A stretch of DNA of 64,000 nt from Gordonia hydrophobica NBRC 16057 (GTDB taxonomy: Bacteria > Actinomycetota > Actinomycetes > Mycobacteriales > Mycobacteriaceae). Shown here one piece after another: positions 52,860-61,833 of this stretch; positions within the stretch are counted from its first letter, which is position 1; every line of letters starts with the position of its first letter. Location: contig NZ_BCWU01000002.1 of assembly GCF_001592365.1 (NCBI RefSeq), positions 372,001 to 436,000 of the forward strand, written 5' to 3'. A program made the translations under genes and the position numbers. The notes beneath the pieces were generated by a model. The model worked only from the letters and a program-made list of their open reading frames with translations, did no database searches and was not told the DNA's origin.

Positions 52860-54392
52860 TCACGCCCCCTTGCTGAACATGGCGAGCATGCGGCGAGTCA
52901 CCGCGAAACCACCAAAGACGTTGATGGATGCGACCAGGATCGCGAGCGTCGCGAGCACCTGAATCGTGACGTTGTCGGTCGCCAACTGCAACAACGCACC
53001 GACGATCACCACACCCGAGATCGCATTCGTCACCGACATCAACGGCGTGTGCAACGCATGCGCCACATTGCCGATCACGTAGTAACCGATCACGATCGCC
53101 AGCATCAACACCATGAAGTGCTGCGGCAACGGCGGCGGCGCAAACGCCACCACCACACCGAAGATGATGATCCCGGCCAGCGCGAACGCCACCTTCTTCG
53201 CCGCCGACATCGCAACCTTGGGCTCGGCGACCGGCGCCGGCTCCGCAGCAGCGGCCTTCGGAGCCGCCGACACCTGCACCGGCGGCGGCGGCCACATGCC
53301 CTCACCATCACGGGTCACCGTGATACCGCGCTGAACGATGTCGTCCATGTCCAGGGTCAGCTCGCCGTTCTTCTCCGGCGTCAGCAACTTCACCAGATTG
53401 ACGATGTTGGTGCCGTACAACTGCGAGGTCTGCGCCGCCAACCGCCCGGCCAGATCCGTGTAACCCAGAATCGTCACACCGTTGTCGGTGACGACCTTCT
53501 CATCAGCCACCGCACCCGCAGCGTTACCACCGCTCGAGGCCGCCATATCAACGATCACCGAACCGTGCTTCATCGCCGCCACCGTCTCCGCGGTCAACAG
53601 CCGCGGTGCCGGACGACCCGGAATCTGCGCCGTCGTGATGACGATGTCGGCGCCGCGCGCCTCCTCGTCATACATCGACGCCGTCGCAGCCTCCTGCTCG
53701 GCCGTCATCTCCTTGGCGTAACCGTCCTCGGACTTCTCCGCCTCGAAATCGACCTGCACGAACTCCGCGCCCATCGACTGGACCTGCTCGGCCACCTCCG
53801 GACGCACATCGAACGCACGCACGACCGCACCCATCGCCGACGCCGCACCGATCGCAGCCAGACCCGCCACACCGGCGCCCACCACGAACACCCGCGCCGG
53901 CGGAATCTTGCCCGCCGCCGTCACCTGACCGGTGAACATCCGACCGAACTCATGCGCCGCCTCGACCACCGCGCGGTAACCCGCCACATTGGCCATCGAC
54001 GACAACACGTCCATCGACTGCGCACGCGAGATACGCGGCACCGCGTCCATCGCCAGCGCGGTGACGCCCGCGTTCTGCAGCTTCTCCAACAGCTCCGGAT
54101 TACGGCCCGGAGCCATCATCGAAATCAACACCGCACCACGACGCAGACGCGCGATCTCCTCATCAGAAGGCGCATTCACCTTCACAACGACATCGGCGCC
54201 CCACACCTGCTCAGACGAACCGATACGCGTACCCGCATCAGTGAACGCAGCATCAGGCTGCTCCGCGCGCTCACCAGCCCCAGCCTCGACGATCACGTCG
54301 TAACCAAGCGATTGAAGTTGACCGACCGTCTTACCAGTCGCGGCGACGAGAGTCTCGCCCACCTTAGATTCCCGGGGGATGCCGATCAGCAT
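52860..54392 (-). CDS. pntA: NAD(P) transhydrogenase alpha subunit
   Basis: This 510-residue protein has the NAD-binding dI domain (MLIGIPRE; VGAGVAGLAAIGAASAMGAVVRAFD near 170-190; MDDIVQRGITVT) and a C-terminal membrane part with about three or four segments (KVAFALAGIIIFGVV; HFMVLMLAIVIGYYVIG). It is the single-chain form of the alpha subunit, the same length as the E. coli protein, whereas many actinobacteria split it into two genes. ATG 54392 is preceded by GAGAGG. The 273-bp upstream gap probably holds its promoter; no site could be assigned. Confidence 0.95.
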   Translation of the reverse strand: MLIGIPRESKVGETLVAATGKTVGQLQSLGYDVIVEAGAGERAEQPDAAFTDAGTRIGSSEQVWGADVVVKVNAPSDEEIARLRRGAVLISMMAPGRNPELLEKLQNAGVTALAMDAVPRISRAQSMDVLSSMANVAGYRAVVEAAHEFGRMFTGQVTAAGKIPPARVFVVGAGVAGLAAIGAASAMGAVVRAFDVRPEVAEQVQSMGAEFVQVDFEAEKSEDGYAKEMTAEQEAATASMYDEEARGADIVITTAQIPGRPAPRLLTAETVAAMKHGSVIVDMAASSGGNAAGAVADEKVVTDNGVTILGYTDLAGRLAAQTSQLYGTNIVNLVKLLTPEKNGELTLDMDDIVQRGITVTRDGEGMWPPPPVQVSAAPKAAAAEPAPVAEPKVAMSAAKKVAFALAGIIIFGVVVAFAPPPLPQHFMVLMLAIVIGYYVIGNVAHALHTPLMSVTNAISGVVIVGALLQLATDNVTIQVLATLAILVASINVFGGFAVTRRMLAMFSKGA

Positions 54393-54665
54393 GTCACTGC
54401 CTCTCCCACACTCATAGCCTCACCTTGTTCACAGAACGCAGCGCCCGAGACCTCGACACCGCGCTGAATGACATCAGGAAAGAACCCGCCGGGATGAACG
54501 GGGCGTCATGCCTGAGCCGGCCAGTGCTTCATCGAACTCGCGCGACACGCCGCAGGAGTCATTAGACCTAGCCTGCTGATGGAAAACGTGGCATGAACTT
54601 AGCACGCGACAGGCAACGCCCTCCGTGCCGGTTAGTTAGGTCACGTACCGACGAGTAAGTCGGTT

Positions 54666-56129
54666 CTAACTCTTGACAGCCCCGGCGGCGTGGCGTCCAG
54701 CGCGACGTCCAAAGTATGACCCCTCACCCAGTTGCGTGCCGCTGGAATAGCCTTTTCCGTCTTGCGCGAGGTTCGCGGCGCAGGCTCCGGCGGCGTACAG
54801 ACCGGTGATCGGACTGCCGTCCTCGGTGAGGACTTCGCCGTCGACCGACGTCGCCATCCCGCCGACTGTGAAGCCTGCGTAGAGCGCTTTTCCGAGGGTC
54901 ATGTCGAACGCCGCCCACGGTCCGGTGTCTTGCGGCGCCAGGAACTCGGCGCTCTTGTGGAAGTCCGGGTCCTCACCCTTCGCGGCGTACTCGTTGTACC
55001 GGTCCAGGGTCGCGGCCAGTGCCGACCGGTCCAGCCCGAGCCCGTCCGCCATCTCGTCGACCGTCTCCCACCCGTCGATGAAGGGCGCGAGGGGGAACTC
55101 GGGTCGCTGCATGTGCGCCTCGTCGACGATCAGGTAGGCCGCATGGTCGGTCTGGTCCATCACGAATCCCGAGGTGCGGGAGTGATACGAGTCCTCTGCG
55201 ACGAACCGCTGCGCCTCTTTATTGACGGCCAGGCCGGTGAGGAGGATCGACGGCGGGTACACCGGCGCCGTGATGAACGCCTGATCCATGTGTTTGAGGG
55301 CGGCGCCGACCGAGGCGCCGAGTCGGATGCCGAGGCCGTCGTCGTAGGTGTTGCCGAGAGTGAAGGGCTTCTCGGCGAGCTGCGGCACCCACTGCGCGAC
55401 CATGTCGGGGTTCATCACGAACCCGCCCGCGGCGATGACGACCGCCGACGCCTTCACGAACCCCGACCGCGGTCCGTCTTTCCAGGCGACGCCGACGACG
55501 GCGCCCGCGTCGTCGACCACCAGTTGCCGGGCGCCGACCTCGTAGCGGATCTCGACCTCGAGATCGGCCAGCCGCTTCACCAAGAGGTCGATGACCATGC
55601 CGGCACCGCCGGTGTCGCCGGGCACGGGCACCTTGTGACCGCGTGGCGCGGGCACGGCCTGTTCGCAGAACGGCCACACCTTCTCATTGCCCGTGTACAT
55701 CAGCCCCTGAGTCTGCGGCTGAATCACGGCCTTCTCCGGATAGAAGGAGCGCTCGAACTGGAATCCGAGTGATTCGAGCCAATTGAAATGGTCGACGCTG
55801 TCGTTGCAGTACGCGGCGATCTTGTCCGGTTCGGGTTCGAGCGAGACCGCGGTGAGGTACTTCGCCATCTCCTCGGGACTGTCGTCGTGACCGGTCGCCT
55901 GCTGCACCGCGGTGCCGCCGCCGAGATAGAAGTGTCCGCCCGCCATGCAGGTGGTCGCGCCCGCCGCTGCGGAGCGCTCCAGCACAAGCACGGACGCGCC
56001 GGCCGCTGCGGCCTCGGCGGCGGCACAGCAGCCGCCGATGCCCGCGCCGATCACGAGCACGTCGACGGTGTCGCTGTAGTCGGTGACGTCGGAGGCGCTG
56101 ACGATGTCGGGGAGATCCAGTCCACTCAT
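54666..56129 (-). CDS. FAD-dependent oxidoreductase, KstD/fumarate-reductase flavoprotein family
   Basis: This 487-residue flavoprotein has the FAD motif VIGAGIGGCC (27-35), the ribose-phosphate segment ERSAAAGATT and the C-terminal GGMATSVDGEVL and GLYAAGACAANLAQDGKGYSSGT. These features fit the 3-ketosteroid-1-dehydrogenase/fumarate reductase family. It is a member of that family rather than a proven KstD. A KstR-type operator at 56152-56165 overlaps its promoter, and TACGCT at 56137-56142 lies exactly 7 bases before the ATG, so the mRNA is probably leaderless and steroid-controlled. Confidence 0.8.
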   Translation of the reverse strand: MSGLDLPDIVSASDVTDYSDTVDVLVIGAGIGGCCAAAEAAAAGASVLVLERSAAAGATTCMAGGHFYLGGGTAVQQATGHDDSPEEMAKYLTAVSLEPEPDKIAAYCNDSVDHFNWLESLGFQFERSFYPEKAVIQPQTQGLMYTGNEKVWPFCEQAVPAPRGHKVPVPGDTGGAGMVIDLLVKRLADLEVEIRYEVGARQLVVDDAGAVVGVAWKDGPRSGFVKASAVVIAAGGFVMNPDMVAQWVPQLAEKPFTLGNTYDDGLGIRLGASVGAALKHMDQAFITAPVYPPSILLTGLAVNKEAQRFVAEDSYHSRTSGFVMDQTDHAAYLIVDEAHMQRPEFPLAPFIDGWETVDEMADGLGLDRSALAATLDRYNEYAAKGEDPDFHKSAEFLAPQDTGPWAAFDMTLGKALYAGFTVGGMATSVDGEVLTEDGSPITGLYAAGACAANLAQDGKGYSSGTQLGEGSYFGRRAGRHAAGAVKS

Positions 56130-56151
56130 GGTCGACAGCGTAGTCGAGAAC

Positions 56152-56165
56152 TAGAACGTGTTCTA
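56152..56165. promoter_or_regulatory. KstR-type operator before the flavoprotein gene
   Basis: TAGAACGTGTTCTA fits TnnAACnnGTTnnA at every fixed position; with flanks it is the 16-base palindrome CTAGAACgtGTTCTAG (56151-56166). It lies 10 bases upstream of the -10 box TACGCT on the minus strand. The other copy is at 970-983. Confidence 0.78.
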
Positions 56166-56191
56166 GAGAGTGAGTCATCCTCTCGCCGACA

Positions 56192-56232
56192 ACGACTGCG
56201 GGCCGACACCCAAGGTGCCGGCCCGCAGTCGT
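56192..56232 (-). terminator. hairpin terminator after the ferritin gene
   Basis: Arms of 19 bases (56192-56210 and 56214-56232) with one mismatch enclose a 3-base loop. On the minus strand it starts 12 bases after the ferritin stop and separates that transcript from the KstR-controlled gene. Confidence 0.78.
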
Positions 56233-56244
56233 CAGATGAGTGGA

Positions 56245-56733
56245 TCAGGCCGAAGCCAGCTCCGCGTCGATCCGGAGCAGACCCGGGCCCTCTTCGTTGA
56301 CGAGCTTGAGGCGGCCGACGATCTCGCTGACCGCGTCCTCCTCCTCGATCTGCTCGCTGACGAACCAGTCGATGGTCGGACGCGAGTCGATGTCGCCCTG
56401 CTCTTGAGCCAGACGGTACAGACCGCGGATGGCCTCGGAGATCTCCCGCTCAGCGTCGAGCGCGATCTCGAACAGTTCGGTGACGGTGTCGGCCTTGATC
56501 GACGGCACGACGACGTCGCCGATCACCGGACGATTGTCGCGAGCGACCAGGTGGTCGATCAGTCGGTCGGCATGACCGAGCTCCTCGGTCGAATGCGCCC
56601 GCATCCACGACGCCATTCCGGGCAGATCGCGCAATTCCAGCTCAACGGCGAGCTGGCGGTACAGCATGGCCGAACCGAACTCCCGAGTGATCTGCTTACC
56701 GAATTCGACTTCAAGTTCTTCGTTCATCTTCAT
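56245..56733 (-). CDS. bfrB: ferritin (non-heme, BfrB-like)
   Basis: The protein (162 residues) shows the ferritin ferroxidase ligands Glu18, Glu51 and His54 (EFGSAMLYRQL; STEELGHADRL) and a later EEEDAVSEIV. It stores iron as a 24-mer shell in the cytoplasm. ATG 56733 is preferred because GGGGAG lies 6 bases upstream; the earlier ATG at 56751 would place that site inside the gene. An IdeR-type iron box lies about 109-127 bases upstream, as for mycobacterial bfrB, which IdeR activates when iron is plentiful. Confidence 0.92.
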   Translation of the reverse strand: MKMNEELEVEFGKQITREFGSAMLYRQLAVELELRDLPGMASWMRAHSTEELGHADRLIDHLVARDNRPVIGDVVVPSIKADTVTELFEIALDAEREISEAIRGLYRLAQEQGDIDSRPTIDWFVSEQIEEEDAVSEIVGRLKLVNEEGPGLLRIDAELASA

Positions 56734-56841
56734 TGCTAGCTCCCCTGCCATGAATTCACCGACGAAACCTTCGTCGCACGTGTTCCACAGTAGGCCTAAA
56801 AAATGGCCTCTACCAGCAAGGAAAGGTTCACCAAAGCATCA

Positions 56842-56860
56842 TTAGGTACGGGATGCCTAA
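56842..56860. promoter_or_regulatory. IdeR-type iron box upstream of ferritin
   Basis: TTAGGTACGGGATGCCTAA has the 19-base length and the TTAGG...CCTAA ends of the IdeR consensus (TTAGGTTAGGCTAACCTAA) and matches it at 13 of 19 positions. Its distance from the ferritin start fits activation by IdeR. Confidence 0.6.
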
Positions 56861-56972
56861 GTATTTTCCACCCTTTCGCCCGCCGGTCATGTGGCGGCGA
56901 ATACCTTCGCAGCAGGCGAATTCAGCAGATCACGAGAAACAGCAATCGGCAGCTATTCCGACGACCGGGAGA

Positions 56973-57308
56973 TCAGGACTTGACGAGGCGTGTGATGGCC
57001 TTCATCGCCTCGTCGACCTTCGCATTCGCGGCCTCGTCGCTCTCACGCGCAGCCTCGACGACGCAGTGATTCATATGGTCGTGCAGCAGCCCGAGACCGA
57101 CAGACTCGAGGGCCTTCGTCATCGCGGACACCTGGGTGAGGATGTCGATGCAGTAGGCCTCTTCGTCGACCATGCGCTGCAGCCCGCGAGCCTGCCCCTC
57201 GATCAACTTGAGTCGGCGAATGAACTTGTCCTTCTCCGCCAAGTAGCCGTGCCCGGCGTGGCCGTGTCCCTCGTGACCGCGCTCCCCGGTCGTGTCCACA
57301 CTGGTCAT
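56973..57308 (-). CDS. CsoR-family metal-sensing repressor
   Basis: This 111-residue protein has a His-rich N-terminus (GHEGHGHAGHGY) and the CsoR/RcnR all-helical core. The copper-binding triad Cys53, His78 and Cys82 has the CsoR spacing (C-x24-H-x3-C), so Cu(I) is the likely signal. ATG 57308 is followed upstream by the palindrome at 57319-57339, a G/C-tract site of the type CsoR proteins bind. No copper transporter gene lies next to it, so it may repress itself and distant genes. Confidence 0.88.
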   Translation of the reverse strand: MTSVDTTGERGHEGHGHAGHGYLAEKDKFIRRLKLIEGQARGLQRMVDEEAYCIDILTQVSAMTKALESVGLGLLHDHMNHCVVEAARESDEAANAKVDEAMKAITRLVKS

Positions 57309-57318
57309 GACGCCTCCT

Positions 57319-57339
57319 ATATACCCCCAATGGGTATAT
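57319..57339. promoter_or_regulatory. CsoR-type operator
   Basis: ATATACCC (57319-57326) and GGGTATAT (57332-57339) are perfect inverted arms 5 bases apart, directly upstream of the CsoR gene. This is the TAnnCCC...GGGnnTA type of site CsoR-family proteins recognise. Confidence 0.65.
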
Positions 57340-57368
57340 TCACAATACGCCGAAAATGATGCGCCGTC

Positions 57369-57383
57369 TACCCCTAGGGGGTA
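57369..57383. promoter_or_regulatory. second CsoR-type palindrome
   Basis: TACCCCTAGGGGGTA is palindromic apart from its central bases and repeats the TACCC/GGGTA arms of the site at 57319-57339, 50 bases further from the CsoR start. It lies just past the stop of the next minus-strand gene, so it could alternatively form part of that gene's terminator. Confidence 0.5.
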
Positions 57384-57402
57384 TTAGGATCGACAGGCCC
57401 GG

Positions 57403-58623
57403 TCACCGAGACCGGAGAATCTCCGACAGCCGGGCGAGCGCCTGCCCCACATCGTGCAGCGCGGCCGACACCTCGCCGTCGCCGTCGGCTTCGGGCAGTC
57501 CCTGCAGGCGGTCCGCCGCATCCTCCACGGCCGCGGTCACCGCCGCGAGATCACCGCCGTCCGCCAGCCGTCGACGCGCCGTCGGCACGCCCATGCGGAC
57601 CGGATCCCCGTTCGACGAGATCACTTCGACCATCGGAGTGGTGAGGACCGACGCTGCTCCCGGCCGCACCTGGAGCCACGGCGACTCATGCGAGTCCGCG
57701 GCCTCGACAGGCTCCGCGGGGCCGCTGGCGACGCCGTGGCGACCCGACGACGTCGCAGGCTCCCGACGGTCCCTGCGCCGACGACCGCGCCCCGGATCCG
57801 GGACCTCCTCGACGTCGATGATCTCCTCGTCGGCCGCCTGCGCGGGCTCGAACCGGTCGGGTCCGGACACCAGCAGTTCGGGCTCCACCGGGCCCGCCGC
57901 ATGATGCTGCGCCACGTACGCGCCGCGCGAATCCGGCCAGGACGGCGCCGCGCTGCGGAAGCTGCCCTCCGGGAACGCCAGAAGCTCGGTGTGCGGCAGA
58001 TCCTTCAGCGACGGCATCCCCGCGAAGAGCGCATCCAGCGACGAGACACTGATCGATTCGTCTTCCGGCGGCAGCGGCGGAATGAGCGGCTGCGGTTCCC
58101 GCGGTGCGACGCGGCCCGCCTGCGGAGTCTCGGCACCCGGTGCACGCCGGGCAGCAGGCATCCACGGCGGCGGCACCGCGGGCGTGGACGGTTGCGGCGC
58201 GGCGGCCTGTTGCTCGTCGGATGGCAGCGGCGCCGTGCGCTCATGGCGTCCGCGGTCTCCGACGGGGCGAGACGACGGCGCCGCCTGCGCAGGGAAGCCG
58301 TGCGCGGGGAAATCCTGTCCCACCGGCTCCGCGTATCGATGCGGGCCGCCGTGTCCGCCGAAGAACACGCACGGTGCGCCGTCGAGCGCTTCGGCTGAAC
58401 ACTCGACCTCGTCGGCGAGATTCTGTGCACCGCGTGCGTAGTCGCCCCACAGCAGCCAGCGGCGTCGGCCCTCATGCTTCTGAGCGCCGTCCGACCCGTG
58501 CGCGCCGTCGTGACCTGCGGGAAGCACGCAGGCGACGAGCCAGTCGTGGTCGGGAGTCAGCGCGAGTGCGACACGTTCCTGCGGAGAGGCGACGACCGAC
58601 GACCAGCAACCGCCACTGCGCAT
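57403..58623 (-). CDS. unknown protein with a duplicated C-x4-GH-x3-H motif
   Basis: The 406-residue protein has a Cys/His-rich N-terminal part: C32-x4-G37-H38-x3-H42 and C85-x4-G90-H91-x3-H95 share exactly the same spacing, suggesting two metal-binding units. The middle (100-190) is Pro/Ala-rich and disordered; an acidic-basic stretch (DEEIIDVEEVPDPGRGRRRRDRR) and a short C-terminal helical region follow. No signal peptide or catalytic motif is visible. ATG 58623 is the start. It lies between the CsoR and nadB genes with no close coupling. I do not recognise a family. Confidence 0.6.
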   Translation of the reverse strand: MRSGGCWSSVVASPQERVALALTPDHDWLVACVLPAGHDGAHGSDGAQKHEGRRRWLLWGDYARGAQNLADEVECSAEALDGAPCVFFGGHGGPHRYAEPVGQDFPAHGFPAQAAPSSRPVGDRGRHERTAPLPSDEQQAAAPQPSTPAVPPPWMPAARRAPGAETPQAGRVAPREPQPLIPPLPPEDESISVSSLDALFAGMPSLKDLPHTELLAFPEGSFRSAAPSWPDSRGAYVAQHHAAGPVEPELLVSGPDRFEPAQAADEEIIDVEEVPDPGRGRRRRDRREPATSSGRHGVASGPAEPVEAADSHESPWLQVRPGAASVLTTPMVEVISSNGDPVRMGVPTARRRLADGGDLAAVTAAVEDAADRLQGLPEADGDGEVSAALHDVGQALARLSEILRSR

Positions 58624-58710
58624 CGCAACATCACCTTTCCACGGGGACCCCTGTGGCGACGAGTGTACGGAGGACCCCCGACAGGGGCCAGAGCCCGTCG
58701 GCCCGCGTCG

Positions 58711-60291
58711 TCAGCCGACCGGGACCGCGGCAACGAATTGTCCGTCCGCATAACGGATTCGACGCGGCACGCCCACCTCGTCGGTCTGTGGGAAGTCGGC
58801 ACGATAGTGACAGCCTCGCGATTCTTCACGCGCCTGTGCCGCCGCCACGACCGCCCGTGCGGTGAGCGTGAGGTTCGCGTCCTCGATGTCGGCGACGGTC
58901 GCCACGGCGCGCGGGGGCGCTGTCTCCAGCAGTGCCGCCACCTCGGCGAGCCCGGCGGCCGTGCGGTCCAGCGCGACCTCGGCCGACATCGCGTCCTGCA
59001 GAAGTGTGCGATCGCACGCCGGAAGAACCGCCTGGCCGGGCGTGTCCGGAGTCGGCACGGCAACGAGAGCGACCGCGGGCTCGGAGGCCGACGCCCGAGC
59101 GGTGGCCCGTCCCATCACCAGTCCCTCGAGCAGGCTGTTCGACGCCAACCGGTTGGCGCCGTGCAGTCCGGTCCGGGCCGACTCGCCCGCGGCGTACAGG
59201 CCGGGAACGCTGGTCCGACCGTCTCCGTCGGTCACCACGCCGCCGCACAGGTAGTGGGCGCCGGGGACCACCGGGAGCCGGTGGGCGTCGATCCCGAGTC
59301 CGGACGCGCGGACGCCCGCGGTGACGGTCGGGAATCGCCGCTCGAAGTCGGAGACCGGGGAGATGTCCAGCCAGACGTGCGGAGCCCCGGTCCTGCGCAT
59401 GGCGGCGGTGACCGCACGCGCCACCACATCACGCGGCGCCAGGTCGCCGAGCGGGTGGACCCCGTCGGTCACCGAGCGACCGTCGACATCGACGAGGACG
59501 CCGCCCTCTCCGCGGACCGCCTCGCTCACCAGCGTGCGGCGCCCCCGCGCCCCGGGCACGTACAGCATGGTCGGGTGGAACTGGACGAACTCGAGGTCGG
59601 CCACCTCGGCGCCCGCGCGCAGGGCGAGTGCGATGCCGTCGCCGGTGGACCCCGACGGATTGGTGGTGGCCGAGTACACGTGACCGAGGCCGCCGGTCGC
59701 CAGCAGAACCGCCGACGCGGCCACCGTGCCGCGGTCGGCCCCGCGGACGTACTCCACCCCGACTGCACGTCCGTCGACCGTCAGGAGCCGGGTGGCGACC
59801 GCGTGATCGAGCACGCGGATCGGCGCCGCCGCGATCGCCGCGGCGAGGGCCTGCTGCACTCGTGCGCCGGTGGCGTCGCCGCCCGCGTGGAGGATCCGGC
59901 GGACGCTGTGCCCGCCCTCCCTGGTGCGGAGGAAGCGCCCGTCGGGGCCGGCGTCGAACTCCGCACCCCAGTCGATGAGCTGCGCAATCGCCTCCCAGCC
60001 GTCGGCCAGGATCGGTTCGGTCGCGAGCGCATCGGTGAGTCCGGCCCCCGCGGCGAGGGTGTCGGCGAGGTGCAGCGCCACCGAGTCCTCGGGGTTGTCC
60101 GGCTCCACCACCGCGATGCCGCCCTGAGCGTAGAACGTCGACGTCGAGTGCTCGACGCCCGACGGTTCGCACGCCCGCCCCTTGGTCAACACGGTGACCG
60201 ATCGGCCGCCGCTCGCAGCGACCAGCGCCGCGGTCAGTCCCGCGACGCCGGCGCCGACGACGACGAGATCGCTGCGGATCATCTCGCTCAT
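58711..60291 (-). CDS. nadB: L-aspartate oxidase
   Basis: This 526-residue flavoprotein has the FAD motif VVGAGVAGLT (about 11-20), TKGRACEPSGVEHSTSTFYAQGGIA, the active-site segment VQFHPTMLYVPG and GLHGANRLASNSLLEGLV with the substrate-binding Arg. It oxidises aspartate to iminoaspartate, the first step of NAD synthesis. ATG 60291 has GGGAG 6 bases upstream. nadA and nadC, often its neighbours in actinobacteria, are not beside it; an ABC1-kinase gene lies divergently 97 bases away. Confidence 0.92.
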   Translation of the reverse strand: MSEMIRSDLVVVGAGVAGLTAALVAASGGRSVTVLTKGRACEPSGVEHSTSTFYAQGGIAVVEPDNPEDSVALHLADTLAAGAGLTDALATEPILADGWEAIAQLIDWGAEFDAGPDGRFLRTREGGHSVRRILHAGGDATGARVQQALAAAIAAAPIRVLDHAVATRLLTVDGRAVGVEYVRGADRGTVAASAVLLATGGLGHVYSATTNPSGSTGDGIALALRAGAEVADLEFVQFHPTMLYVPGARGRRTLVSEAVRGEGGVLVDVDGRSVTDGVHPLGDLAPRDVVARAVTAAMRRTGAPHVWLDISPVSDFERRFPTVTAGVRASGLGIDAHRLPVVPGAHYLCGGVVTDGDGRTSVPGLYAAGESARTGLHGANRLASNSLLEGLVMGRATARASASEPAVALVAVPTPDTPGQAVLPACDRTLLQDAMSAEVALDRTAAGLAEVAALLETAPPRAVATVADIEDANLTLTARAVVAAAQAREESRGCHYRADFPQTDEVGVPRRIRYADGQFVAAVPVG

Positions 60292-60388
60292 GACTACTCC
60301 CACTGGTTATCGACTACCAATCGAAAACGTGACGTCGAGCGTACGCCGAGGACTCGGCCCGAGGAAAGGCAGTCCACTACAATGCCGA

Positions 60389-61786
60389 ATGGTGATGACC
60401 AACAGGGGCGAAGAGACAGCAGCGGTCCGCGACCGCCTACCCAAGGTGTCTGCACTCTCCGAGGTCACCCGATTCGCCAGAATGGCCGGCCACGCCGCAT
60501 TCGGGACCGGGCGCCTGGTGACGACGTCGGCCGCCGGACTGCTGCAGGGTCGACCGCCGGGAACCGCTGACGTCGCTCATGAGGTGCGCCGCACCTTCGA
60601 GCAGCTCGGCCCCACGTATGTGAAGTTCGGCCAGTTGATCGCGTCCAGCCCCGGCGTCTTCGGCACCACGATGGCCGACGAGTTCGAGACCCTCCTGGAT
60701 CGCGTCGCGCCCGCCGACCCCGCGGCCATTCGCCGGATCTTCACCGAAGAGCTGGGCGGTCCACCCGAGGAGGTGTTCGCCGAGTTCGACGCGACGCCGA
60801 TCGCATCGGCGTCCATCGCGCAGGTCCACACCGCCACCCTCCACTCCGGCGAGGACGTGGTCGTCAAGATCCAGCGCCCCGGGATCGCCGACCGACTGGC
60901 GCCCGACGTCGCCATCCTGGAGCGCCTCGCCGGACTCATCGAGATCTCCGAATACGGCCGCATGCTCAGCGCGCGCCATGTGGCTCGCGACTTCGCCGAC
61001 GGGCTCGACTCCGAGCTGGACTTCCGCAATGAGGCCGCCAGCATGGCCGAGTGGTTCGCGTGTCTGCAACAGGGACCGTTCGGCGACCGGGTCCGGGTCC
61101 CGGCCGTGTACGACGACCTCACCACCGCGCGCGTCATGACGATGGAGCGGATCCACGCCACCCGGATCGACGACGTGCGCGCCGTCCGCGCCGCCGGGCA
61201 CGACGGCGAGGCGCTCTGCCGCAACCTGCTGTTGTCGCTGCTCGACTCGGCGTTCCACGGCGGCGTGTTCCACGGCGACCTGCACGCGGGCAACGTGCTC
61301 GTCGACGCCGACGGCACCCTGGTCATGATCGACTTCGGGATCGTCGGACGCTTCGACACCCGCACTCGACGCATCCTGCGGCAACTCGTCGTCGATCTGA
61401 TCGTGAAACAGGACTACGACGCGGCGGGCCGTGCCATCTTCCTGCTCGGCGCCGTGCACAAGCCGGGGTCCACGGCGAAGGGCGGCGCGGATCTGAAGAA
61501 TCTGACGACGCCACTGTCGACGACCGAGATGGCCGCGATGTCGTACACCGACCTGGGCCGACAGCTCGCTGCCGTGGCGAAAGCCCACGACGCGCGACTT
61601 CCCCGGGAGTTGGTGCTCGTCGGCAAACAACTGTTGTATGTAGAGAAGTACATGAAGCTGCTGGCTCCGCGCTGGAAGGCGATCTCCGATCGGGAGATCT
61701 ACGGCTACATGGCGGGGATCATGAAAGAGGCTGAACGTGATCGCCGCGCCCGAGGCTCCGCGCCTCGTGGTACGCGCACCGACTGA
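60389..61786 (+). CDS. ABC1/UbiB-family atypical kinase
   Basis: This 465-residue protein has the family motifs in order: KFGQ (79-82), the Ala-rich loop ASIAQVH, Lys in VVVKIQRPG, the catalytic loop HGDLHAGNVL and MIDFGIVG. Such proteins support quinone or lipid metabolism at the membrane, often as ATPases rather than protein kinases. TACAAT (60378-60383) lies 5 bases before ATG 60389, so the transcript is probably leaderless; ATG 60395 is an alternative. The DUF3068 gene lies 47 bases downstream and may be co-transcribed. Confidence 0.88.
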   Translation: MVMTNRGEETAAVRDRLPKVSALSEVTRFARMAGHAAFGTGRLVTTSAAGLLQGRPPGTADVAHEVRRTFEQLGPTYVKFGQLIASSPGVFGTTMADEFETLLDRVAPADPAAIRRIFTEELGGPPEEVFAEFDATPIASASIAQVHTATLHSGEDVVVKIQRPGIADRLAPDVAILERLAGLIEISEYGRMLSARHVARDFADGLDSELDFRNEAASMAEWFACLQQGPFGDRVRVPAVYDDLTTARVMTMERIHATRIDDVRAVRAAGHDGEALCRNLLLSLLDSAFHGGVFHGDLHAGNVLVDADGTLVMIDFGIVGRFDTRTRRILRQLVVDLIVKQDYDAAGRAIFLLGAVHKPGSTAKGGADLKNLTTPLSTTEMAAMSYTDLGRQLAAVAKAHDARLPRELVLVGKQLLYVEKYMKLLAPRWKAISDREIYGYMAGIMKEAERDRRARGSAPRGTRTD

Positions 61787-61833
61787 CCGCCGCACGACCG
61801 ACCGCACCCGATCTGACTAGGAGACCACCGGAT

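Noticed and set aside
56789..56807. Second IdeR box nearer the ferritin start
   Set aside because: TAGGCCTAAAAAATGGCCT has only one recognisable half and no symmetry like the site at 56842.
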